A DNA stretch of 6,126 nt, taken from Oscillospiraceae bacterium (GTDB taxonomy: Bacteria > Bacillota > Clostridia > Oscillospirales > Ruminococcaceae). Each line of letters begins with the position of its first letter. Positions within the stretch are counted from its first letter, which is position 1. The translations under genes were made by a program, and so were the position numbers. The stretch is taken from assembly GCA_017410745.1 (NCBI GenBank), contig JAFPPJ010000132.1, positions 1 through 6,126 of the forward strand, read 5' to 3'. Positions 1-4,855 of the stretch are shown piece after piece. The notes beneath the pieces were generated by a model. It ran no database searches, was not told the DNA's origin, and saw nothing but the letters and a program-made list of their open reading frames with translations.

Positions 1-92
1 ATCCTCGTAACATGGAAATGAATGTATGCGATACACTCGGCGATTTCGTTGATGTTTGCCTTCAATTCGGCTCGATCTGCGTGGTGAACAGT
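1..92 (-). other. Unassigned left-edge segment, possible gene fragment
   Basis: Below the MerR stop codon, the minus strand stays open in the same frame to the window edge. It reads like coding sequence, with an amphipathic helix-like stretch containing ELKANINEIAECIAYIHFHV. There is no convincing start codon or Shine-Dalgarno sequence, so this could be the decayed end of another gene, perhaps the C-terminal coiled coil of a second MerR-like regulator, or chance. A 30-codon plus-strand reading frame from position 12 is also open but has no ribosome binding site. I see no clear intrinsic terminator for the MerR operon here. Confidence 0.2.
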
Positions 93-851
93 TTATTTCT
101 TTGATCTGCAATAGCTCTGTATTGCACGGTGCACGAACTCTGCCGTACCCTTGCCGCCTGCGCTGTCGATATTCTCCCTGAACTCCCCTGCTGCCTCATA
201 CATCTCGCCAAGTCCCATGAGCATCTCATTTGTGCAGTTGTAATAGTTCTCGCATATAAAGCTCTGCAGCTCCGCTACAAGGGCTGAGACCTCACTGTCT
301 GCCGGGTCGCGGTCCTTCATTTGTCCGAATCTCACGAAATGCTCCATCATCTGCTGCGCTATGAGCGCATTGCCATCATCGGTGCGGCTTTGCTCCTTTT
401 CGGAGCATTCACGGTATTCTGCGGTATTCCCCCACTGCTCCCTTGCACGTCGTGCATATTCCTCCATTTTGCTCCTGTCAAACGCAGAAAAGCCGCTCCT
501 GCTCATGATATGCTCCACTCCTTTATCCCGTATGCTTTCCGCAAACCTGATAAGTCCGTCAAGATGCTCCCGCCTTAGCCTGAGCAGTTCTATCTGCTGA
601 TCCAGAGCCTTATCCCCGTCAAAGCTCTCATCGTTCATGATATGCGCTATCTCCTTCAGCGGGAATTCCAGCTCACGAAACAACATGATCTGCTGCAGCT
701 TCTTCATCGCATCACCGTCATAAAGGCGGTATCCCGCATCGGTGACTGCCGAAGGCGGGAGCAGTCCTATCCTGTCGTAGTACTGCAGCGTCCGCACTGT
801 CAGTCCCGAAAGCTCCGCAGCCTCATGCACCGTGAGCATATCATTCATCAT
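93..851 (-). CDS. MerR-family transcriptional regulator with C-terminal TipAS ligand-binding domain
   Basis: A 252-residue cytoplasmic DNA-binding regulator. Residues 5-75 form a typical MerR winged helix-turn-helix: LTVHEAAELSGLTVRTLQYYDRIGLL, a wing around AGYRLYD (39-45), then the second helical pair ending LKEIAHIM. Residues about 85-110 look like the dimerising coiled coil. Residues about 125-249 match the TipAS antibiotic-recognition domain (EEYARRAREQWGNTAEYR, then a C-terminal block with CENYYNCTNEMLMGLGEMY and AEFVHRAIQSYC). Known TipAS-containing proteins (TipAL, Mta, SkgA classes) bind drugs such as thiopeptides, or respond to stress, and activate transcription by untwisting long-spacer promoters. 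The start at 851 is supported by GGAGG nine bases upstream; ATG at 848 is an alternative. The reading frame overlaps the end of the upstream protease gene by 11 bp, so the two are probably translationally coupled. The only MerR-type operator seen lies in front of the protease gene, which implies autoregulation. The ligand cannot be read from the sequence. Confidence 0.93.
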   Translation of the reverse strand: MMNDMLTVHEAAELSGLTVRTLQYYDRIGLLPPSAVTDAGYRLYDGDAMKKLQQIMLFRELEFPLKEIAHIMNDESFDGDKALDQQIELLRLRREHLDGLIRFAESIRDKGVEHIMSRSGFSAFDRSKMEEYARRAREQWGNTAEYRECSEKEQSRTDDGNALIAQQMMEHFVRFGQMKDRDPADSEVSALVAELQSFICENYYNCTNEMLMGLGEMYEAAGEFRENIDSAGGKGTAEFVHRAIQSYCRSKK

Positions 852-1746
852 CCCAGAAATCCTCCGTTTCTTTCAGTATATCCTCTGCGGGCATGACGGT
901 TGCCTGAGTTATGCTCATCCCTGTCCTCTGCAGGAATGTCTTTACCAGCCTGTATCCGCAGGCATATCCAGCACAATACGGCAGTCCCACAGGGAAATAC
1001 CCCTGCAGCTGTGCCAGTTCATCGCCGTAAAGATAGGCATTGAGCTGTTCGAGCCCCTGCACTGACAATGCGGAGCGTATCTTGCTGCGTATAGCACCGT
1101 CGGGGTATGTTTTGGTGACCCACGGCCCTGCAAGCTCCTCACCGTAGAGCGATACCGCAAAATTCTCCGCAAGCCCCTCGCTTACCAGCATCTCGCCTAG
1201 AGTGATATCATCATGCCATTTCTGATACTGGAAGCGAACATTGTGGTTCGTTTCATGGGCGAGTGCGGCATGGACACGGCAGAGCGTATCCTCCCCGGGC
1301 ACGAGCCAAGCCATGATATATCCCGGTATTCCGCCGTCGCCGCAGTAATTGCCGTTCATTACGGTATATGCGTTATCGGGGTCTGCAAGCATCAGCGTGA
1401 ACAGGTAGTCTTCTACGGGCGGCACTATACCATCCTTCTCAAATGCGCCGAGCGAACGCTCTATCGATTCCCTGCACCGCTCCCACAGGCTGTCATCGGA
1501 AAGCATATCATTCTGTGCGCCCGTATCCTCCGAGAATGCTGACGGCACCAGAAGCCCCATCATCCTGCACGCCATGATTATATCATATCCTCCGGGATGC
1601 GCTGCTTTCAGCGGTATATGATAGCAGTCCCACTTATACTTGAAAGGCTCCATCATCTCATAGCGGAATATATCATCGCGCTTTTCGGACGGTGCAGACA
1701 GTATTTTACGGTATATCGCATCCGACCTGAGTTCATTGACTTTCAT
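841..1746 (-). CDS. DUF2268-type putative zinc-dependent protease
   Basis: A 301-residue protein without a signal peptide or membrane segment, so probably cytoplasmic. The zincin motif is HETNH at residues 164-168 (context ALAHETNHNVRFQ), giving two histidine ligands and the catalytic glutamate. About 20 residues later, LVSEGLAENFA supplies a glutamate (E190, or less likely E194) as the likely third zinc ligand. The later PYCAGYACGYRLVKTFL block (256-272) fits the C-terminal part of DUF2268 (YjaZ-like predicted Zn proteases). The family assignment is from recognised motifs; substrate and physiological role are unknown. The start at 1746 has AAGGAG eight bases upstream. It is the first gene of a two-gene operon with the MerR/TipAS regulator, whose start lies inside its last codons. 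Its promoter has the geometry of a MerR-activated promoter, so expression is probably ligand-induced. A peptidase of another specificity, or a zincin used for something other than proteolysis, remains possible. Confidence 0.85.
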   Translation of the reverse strand: MKVNELRSDAIYRKILSAPSEKRDDIFRYEMMEPFKYKWDCYHIPLKAAHPGGYDIIMACRMMGLLVPSAFSEDTGAQNDMLSDDSLWERCRESIERSLGAFEKDGIVPPVEDYLFTLMLADPDNAYTVMNGNYCGDGGIPGYIMAWLVPGEDTLCRVHAALAHETNHNVRFQYQKWHDDITLGEMLVSEGLAENFAVSLYGEELAGPWVTKTYPDGAIRSKIRSALSVQGLEQLNAYLYGDELAQLQGYFPVGLPYCAGYACGYRLVKTFLQRTGMSITQATVMPAEDILKETEDFWDDE

Positions 1747-1772
1747 ATGATCATCTCCTTATGATGATCATA
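1746..1772 (-). repeat. Perfect 10-bp inverted repeat across -10 box, SD and start codon
   Basis: Arms TATGATCATC (1772-1763, minus strand) and GATGATCATA (1755-1746) are perfectly complementary around a 7-base loop, ATAAGGA. The outer arm contains the -10 hexamer TATGAT. A transcript starting at the local promoter would begin near 1760 and lack the outer arm. A transcript reading through from the upstream operon would contain both arms and could fold the start region. It may instead act only as DNA, or be chance given the short repeated TGATCAT motif. Confidence 0.5.
1755..1760 (-). promoter_or_regulatory. Ribosome binding site of the DUF2268 protease gene
   Basis: AAGGAG on the minus strand, eight bases before the ATG at 1746. 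It lies largely in the loop of a 10-bp inverted repeat (1746-1772) whose inner arm reaches the first base of the start codon. Confidence 0.8.
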
Positions 1773-1797
1773 CACTATTACGTTACGTCATAGTCAA
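1767..1797 (-). promoter_or_regulatory. MerR-type promoter of the protease-regulator operon
   Basis: On the minus strand, the -35 box TTGACT (1797-1792) and -10 box TATGAT (1772-1767) are both good sigma-A hexamers. They are separated by 19 bp (1791-1773) rather than the usual 17. This over-long spacer is the hallmark of promoters activated by MerR-family proteins, which twist the DNA to realign the two boxes. The predicted start is near 1760, giving a leader of only about 14 nt that starts at the Shine-Dalgarno sequence. Confidence 0.8.
1774..1794. promoter_or_regulatory. MerR/TipAS operator palindrome within the promoter spacer
   Basis: A 21-bp palindrome (minus strand ACTATGACGT, central A, ACGTAATAGT) in which nine of ten base pairs are symmetric. 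It fills the spacer and runs into the -35 hexamer. The core ACGTAACGT resembles, from memory, the ACGT-N-ACGT-type cores of TipA/Mta/SkgA-class operators. With the MerR/TipAS gene second in the operon driven by this promoter, it is most simply the regulator's own site. Binding is inferred, not shown. Confidence 0.75.
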
Positions 1798-1800
1798 TAG

Positions 1801-1854
1801 CAAAAAATACTTTTGTATGATAGCACAAAAGCTGATGTGCTTTCATACAAAAGT
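1801..1854 (-). terminator. Rho-independent terminator of the HD-GYP operon
   Basis: Nineteen-base arms (1809-1827 and 1836-1854) pair with one mismatch (1821/1842) around an 8-base loop. On the minus strand the stem is followed by ATTTTTTG (1808-1801). It begins seven bases after the stop codon of the gene at 1861-2376, so it ends the three-gene operon that begins at 3928. It lies just upstream of the protease promoter and insulates the two units. Confidence 0.88.
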
Positions 1855-1860
1855 TTCGTA

Positions 1861-2376
1861 TCATTCGTGCATCGCATATTCCTGCCGCAGGCGGTACAGC
1901 TCAGCAAACAGCTTATCGCCCGCAGCTATCGCATCGAGGACACATCCCACATCCGCATCAAAGGTGAAAATGATGCCGCTGCTGTACATATCGTCCTTGT
2001 TGTATATCTTCCCGTCGATGCCGATATGCCCGTGATGGTCAAAGACGATGTTCACAGCAGTCCTGCCGCTGAGATCCTGCAGTATGACAGTATCGCTGCC
2101 CATGCCGTCATAACTGTTCTCAAGTGCGATCATGAAGTCTCTCACGCATTCCGTCGTGATGTCACAGGCAAAGGCACAGTCCATCCCCCTGCTGTGATAT
2201 ACTATGCCGAACTCAGCCTGTATGCCGCTGTTCCTTACGGAATATGCGGTCTGTCCATCGCTGAATCTTATGAGCCTGAACACAAAGTGCTCGTCCGATG
2301 CGCCTTCAATGTCAAGTATATCATATGGCAGCGTCAGTGCCGTATCTATCGAAAGCTCCGGAGCTTTCTCCTTCAT
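1861..2376 (-). CDS. Conserved protein resembling the WapI-family immunity / DUF6228 fold
   Basis: A 171-residue soluble protein with no signal peptide or membrane segment. I do not recognise it with certainty. The block from about residue 77 (a helix VRDFMIALENSYDG, then TVILQDLSGRTAVNIVF, GHIGIDGKIY, and SGIIFTFDADVGCVLDAI) has the order seen in WapI-family immunity-like proteins (DUF6228): helix, a small beta meander with GHI-x-V-x-G, a second beta hairpin, then a phenylalanine-rich strand before a final helix. That resemblance is from memory of the pattern. The start at 2376 has GGAG ten bases upstream. It follows the 57-residue gene by 16 bp and is the last gene before the terminator at 1809-1854, so it is probably co-transcribed with the HD-GYP phosphodiesterase. 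Despite the immunity-like look, no WapA-like or other polymorphic toxin is visible in the window, so a toxin-neutralising role is unsupported here. Confidence 0.7.
   Translation of the reverse strand: MKEKAPELSIDTALTLPYDILDIEGASDEHFVFRLIRFSDGQTAYSVRNSGIQAEFGIVYHSRGMDCAFACDITTECVRDFMIALENSYDGMGSDTVILQDLSGRTAVNIVFDHHGHIGIDGKIYNKDDMYSSGIIFTFDADVGCVLDAIAAGDKLFAELYRLRQEYAMHE
2351..2368. repeat. Perfect 18-bp palindrome in early codons
   Basis: The sequence is self-complementary over 18 bp (gaaagctccggagctttc). It covers codons 3 to 9 of the gene at 1861-2376 (residues KAPELS are encoded within it). In mRNA it could form a 7-bp stem with a CCGG loop starting 8 bases after the start codon, a place where structure can reduce initiation. 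Confidence 0.45.
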
Positions 2377-2392
2377 GACGCATCATCTCCGA

Positions 2393-2566
2393 TCATTCCG
2401 TTATCTCAAACATGCCCATAAAGCCATGCAGCTTCGTATCTATGTCTATATCCTGCGGCAGAAGTGCCAGCGCCACCTGAAACGGCTCTGCGCCGTCCGC
2501 ATCTGTCTGCATGAGATATGCATAGTCGCCTCGTATATCCGTAACTATATAATCATGTGCTTCCAT
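2393..2566 (-). CDS. Small conserved hypothetical protein (57 aa)
   Basis: An uninterrupted 57-codon frame encodes a protein beginning MEAHDYIVTDIRGDYAYLMQ and ending KLHGFMGMFEITE. The start at 2566 is preceded by AAAGGTGAT at good spacing. The frame sits snugly between neighbours, 15 bp after the HD-GYP stop and 16 bp before the next start, so it almost certainly is a real operon gene. The pattern (YIV-x-x-I-x-GDYA-x-L, an acidic turn, VALALLP, a charged stretch, then a short hydrophobic strand) resembles small beta-barrel proteins such as DUF3006. I offer that only as a structural analogy. No enzyme motif, cysteine, signal peptide or membrane segment is present. Function is unknown; its place suggests a link with the phosphodiesterase or the 171-residue protein. 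Confidence 0.75.
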   Translation of the reverse strand: MEAHDYIVTDIRGDYAYLMQTDADGAEPFQVALALLPQDIDIDTKLHGFMGMFEITE

Positions 2567-2581
2567 AGTATCACCTTTCCG

Positions 2582-3928
2582 TCAGTCCTGCGGCATATCC
2601 TCGTCGCTTTCCCTCATGCGGTACTCTATATCCTCTGCCATCATTTTCAGCATTATCCTGCCGTAGGTATTGTCGAACTGCGTGCCAAGACCTTTTATTA
2701 TCTCATCGCGCACCGCCTCCTGAGGCAGCACATCACGGTAGCTGCGCTTTGAGGTCATGGCATCATACGCATCGGCTACTGCGATTATACGGGCGATATC
2801 GGGTATCTCGTCTCCCTTGAGCCCGTCGGGATAGCCCTTACCGTCTATGCGCTCATGATGATAATGCGCACCTATACTGAGATAATCGGCTACGGTTATC
2901 TTGGAGAGTATCTGATTTCCTACGGTGGGATGCTGTCTTATAGCCTCATATTCCTCTTCGCTGAGCTTGCCGGGCTTATTGATTATGGAGTTTGGTATGC
3001 CTATCTTGCCAACATCGTGCAGGAGCGCGGCGATATATACCTCTCTGCATTCCTTGTCGCTCTTGCCCGCAAGCCTTGCTATTTTCATGGAATAGTCCGC
3101 AACTCTGCGGGAGTGACCGTTGGTATACTTGTCCTTTGCTTCTATGGCCTCCGAGAATGCGTATGCGGTCTGCACCATAAGGGAGCGCATATAATGCTCC
3201 TCGTTGCGCAGCAGCTCTATCTCCTTCTGATGCGCGCGCTCCACCTCATCATCCGTCTCGATTATGGCGAACACATACAGCACCATGACTGTAGATACGA
3301 GCGTGATATTGGTCAGCGACAGTCCATATACAAACACCTGCACCACTGTCGCTATTATAGGCAGTGACGTAAACAGGAACAGCGGTATGCTCTGTATCGG
3401 TCTGAGATATTTCCTGTGCTCATATACCTGTGACAGCTGCAGCGCTGTTATCGTCAGCGGGAAAATAAAACACAGCAGAAAGCCCTTTCCCCTCTGATAG
3501 TAGTTGCCGTCGTCGAAATAGTAATAGAATCCTGTGAACTGGGTAAGGACTATCAGTATCTCATCGGTGATCATAAGTATCCTTGCCGCAAGGAAACGGT
3601 GCGACCTTCGTTCCTTCTCCGCATGCTGCATCAGGAAATCTTCCAGATATTCATTGAAGAACCACATTACCACAAGCGTCAGCGAGTACACCATGAAGTT
3701 GCACAGTCGTACCATCACATAGCCTGCGGGCGTGTCCACTCCTCTGAACTGGTATGCATGGCGGTCAAAGATAAGCAGCATCATCGCAGATATGCCAAGC
3801 ACGAAAAGCTGTGTCCTTCGTTTGGTGGATATTGTACGCGAGAAAAGTACAAATCCCGACATCACAAAACACACGCCTGCAAGCACCATCATCATATTCT
3901 GCTGGTGCTCTCTCAGAAATTCAAGCAT
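2582..3928 (-). CDS. Membrane-bound HD-GYP domain protein, predicted cyclic-di-GMP phosphodiesterase
   Basis: A 448-residue protein that should hydrolyse cyclic-di-GMP at the inner face of the membrane. The N-terminal half has about seven hydrophobic segments (roughly residues 12-30, 39-55, 72-91, 112-137, 147-166, 180-200, 203-223), a probable sensor of unidentified signal. A charged helical linker (227-257) follows, then the HD-GYP domain (about 257-435). All expected metal and catalytic residues are visible: GH at 271-272, HDVGK from 304, H333 in RQHP, HH at 357-358, DGKGYP from 362, and D386 in VADAYDAMTS. The start at 3928 is chosen because AGAGGT lies six bases upstream. An in-frame ATG at 3958 has no Shine-Dalgarno sequence and would add ten residues. 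It heads a run with the 57- and 171-residue genes. The 79-bp gap upstream has only weak promoter candidates (TTGTCG at 3990-3985 with CGTTAT 17 bp on; TATAAC at 3979-3974), and the upstream gene lacks a clear terminator, so read-through from it is possible. Confidence 0.93.
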   Translation of the reverse strand: MLEFLREHQQNMMMVLAGVCFVMSGFVLFSRTISTKRRTQLFVLGISAMMLLIFDRHAYQFRGVDTPAGYVMVRLCNFMVYSLTLVVMWFFNEYLEDFLMQHAEKERRSHRFLAARILMITDEILIVLTQFTGFYYYFDDGNYYQRGKGFLLCFIFPLTITALQLSQVYEHRKYLRPIQSIPLFLFTSLPIIATVVQVFVYGLSLTNITLVSTVMVLYVFAIIETDDEVERAHQKEIELLRNEEHYMRSLMVQTAYAFSEAIEAKDKYTNGHSRRVADYSMKIARLAGKSDKECREVYIAALLHDVGKIGIPNSIINKPGKLSEEEYEAIRQHPTVGNQILSKITVADYLSIGAHYHHERIDGKGYPDGLKGDEIPDIARIIAVADAYDAMTSKRSYRDVLPQEAVRDEIIKGLGTQFDNTYGRIMLKMMAEDIEYRMRESDEDMPQD

Positions 3929-4007
3929 TTGTACACCTCTTACAGCAAATAATAGCATTTGATAACGGTGTCTGTTATAGCAAACGACAAGGTTTTTTGA
4001 CGTTCAC

Positions 4008-4661
4008 TTATGTCAGTTTATTCTCTGTGCTCCTGCTCTCCCTGAGGAAGAAAACGAGCATCAGTATATAGCATATGGTCTTTGGTAGCATCAGCATCCC
4101 GAGCATAGGGACTATTCCCGCTCCCACAGCCACGGGTATATAGAACGCGAACGACAGTGTGATACAGAGCCACATATGCTTCAATGCGCCAATGGCGTTC
4201 CTGTCCCTGTAAAACATGATGACCGACATGATGCCTATTATGACAAAGGGTACGTTCCTTATGACTGCCCACAGCACTGTGCCGCCGCCTGTCGTCCATC
4301 CGTTGCCGGGCATCAGACACAGCACGATACGGCACGCAGCCAGAGCAATAAAGGCTCTCTCCGTTATCCTGCCGGCCTCACCCGTCAGTTCTTTGTCAAG
4401 GAAGAACAAAACCAGGTAGAATACCGTCATGGTTATAGATGTCACCAGCTTGCCTATGCCGAGCCATACGGTAAAGTCGCCTTCCGAGAAATAGTTCAGC
4501 ACTCGCGGTATCAGATGGAAGGCATCTCCGCATCCGAGAAAGAGTGCCGCCGCTCCCATCAGTCTGCCGGCCGTATCCTTCCTGCGTGACAATATCACCG
4601 CACCTGCGGTCATTGCGAATATCAGATAGGCAATGTCAAATACAGATTCACCATATTTCAT
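4008..4661 (-). CDS. Seven-helix integral membrane protein, function unknown
   Basis: A 217-residue, strongly hydrophobic protein with about seven membrane segments (near residues 6-24, 34-52, 66-88, 101-116, 127-150, 160-182, 185-206) and no large soluble domain. It carries a distinctive stretch after the first helix, RRKDTAGRLMGAAALFLGCG followed by DAFHLIPRVLNYFS, and a later GIGKLVTSITMTVFY. I recall similar proteins as conserved hypotheticals in Clostridia but know no tested function. A distant resemblance to other small seven-helix families such as YhhN/lysoplasmalogenase cannot be excluded. The start at 4661 has AGGGTGATAAG just before ATG; an upstream in-frame ATG at 4757 lies above the promoter and is rejected. 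It has its own near-perfect promoter and is divergent from the aldo/keto reductase gene. There is no clear terminator before the HD-GYP gene 79 bp downstream. Confidence 0.82.
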   Translation of the reverse strand: MKYGESVFDIAYLIFAMTAGAVILSRRKDTAGRLMGAAALFLGCGDAFHLIPRVLNYFSEGDFTVWLGIGKLVTSITMTVFYLVLFFLDKELTGEAGRITERAFIALAACRIVLCLMPGNGWTTGGGTVLWAVIRNVPFVIIGIMSVIMFYRDRNAIGALKHMWLCITLSFAFYIPVAVGAGIVPMLGMLMLPKTICYILMLVFFLRESRSTENKLT

Positions 4662-4706
4662 CTTATCACCCTGCCTTTTGTTTACAGGTCGGCTTATACT
4701 GCCTCT

Positions 4707-4735
4707 ATTATACAACTTTTTACTGTATTTGTCAA
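4707..4735 (-). promoter_or_regulatory. Consensus sigma-A promoter of the seven-helix protein gene
   Basis: On the minus strand TTGACA (4735-4730), a 17-bp spacer, and TATAAT (4712-4707): a 12 of 12 match to the housekeeping consensus. The predicted start is near 4700, giving a leader of about 40 nt before the ATG at 4661. A promoter this strong is usually held in check, and a palindrome covers its -35 box. Confidence 0.9.
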
Positions 4736-4740
4736 ATACA
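4724..4740. promoter_or_regulatory. 17-bp palindrome over the -35 box, possible operator
   Basis: TGTATTTG, central T, CAAATACA (plus strand): all eight pairs are symmetric. It encloses the -35 hexamer of the leftward promoter. Its sequence is unlike the ATATGAGA-type sites to its right, so if it is an operator it is for a different regulator. The symmetric part includes half of the consensus hexamer, so some symmetry may be coincidental. Confidence 0.45.
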
Positions 4741-4763
4741 CAAGGTATTAGCTGCAAAAAATT

Positions 4764-4785
4764 AATATGAGATATTTCTCACATT
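4764..4785. promoter_or_regulatory. Upstream operator-like palindrome (O1) of the aldo/keto reductase gene
   Basis: AATATGAGA-tatt-TCTCACATT: an imperfect 22-bp palindrome (two mismatched pairs) ending five bases before the -35 box. The half-site TGAGA/TCTCA is shared with the downstream palindrome at 4814-4839, so both are probably read by the same dimeric regulator. Confidence 0.6.
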
Positions 4786-4789
4786 TGTA

Positions 4790-4818
4790 TTGACAAGAAA
4801 GACACCTTATGATATAAT
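4790..4818 (+). promoter_or_regulatory. Consensus sigma-A promoter of the aldo/keto reductase gene
   Basis: TTGACA (4790-4795), a 17-bp spacer, and TATAAT (4813-4818) match the consensus at all 12 positions. The predicted start is near 4825, inside the O2 palindrome, leaving a leader of about 31 nt to the ATG at 4856. Confidence 0.92.
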
Positions 4819-4839
4819 ATGAGAGATATCTCATATTAT
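4814..4839. promoter_or_regulatory. Downstream operator-like palindrome (O2) over -10 box and transcription start
   Basis: Arms ATAATATGAGA (4814-4824) and TCTCATATTAT (4829-4839) are perfectly complementary around GATA. It overlaps the -10 hexamer and the predicted start, the position expected of a repressor site. Such symmetric 20- to 26-bp sites are typical of TetR-, MarR- or PadR-type repressors; no such gene is in the window. Confidence 0.7.
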
Positions 4840-4855
4840 GAAAGGCGGTCACGTT

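Noticed and set aside
1861..2376. Toxin-immunity module
   Set aside because: The immunity-like resemblance is only partial and there is no toxin gene or toxin-delivery domain in the window.
1813..2752. Long plus-strand open frames opposite the HD-GYP operon
   Set aside because: They cross the terminator, promoter-free gaps and several minus-strand genes, have no ribosome sites and show no family motifs; they mirror the codon bias of the true genes.
3929..3958. Longer start of the HD-GYP gene at 3958
   Set aside because: No Shine-Dalgarno sequence precedes it, whereas AGAGGT sits six bases before the ATG at 3928.
3929..4007. Dedicated promoter for the HD-GYP operon
   Set aside because: Only weak hexamer pairs are present (TTGTCG with CGTTAT; TATAAC without a fair -35 box), so I did not list one.
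4662..4757. N-terminal extension of the seven-helix protein from 4757
   Set aside because: The extension would begin above the consensus promoter, its residues are not membrane-like, and a good ribosome site precedes 4661.
4838..4855. Aldo/keto reductase start at 4838
   Set aside because: The ATG lies in the O2 palindrome about 13 nt from the predicted transcript start, without a ribosome site; AAAGGCGG serves the ATG at 4856.
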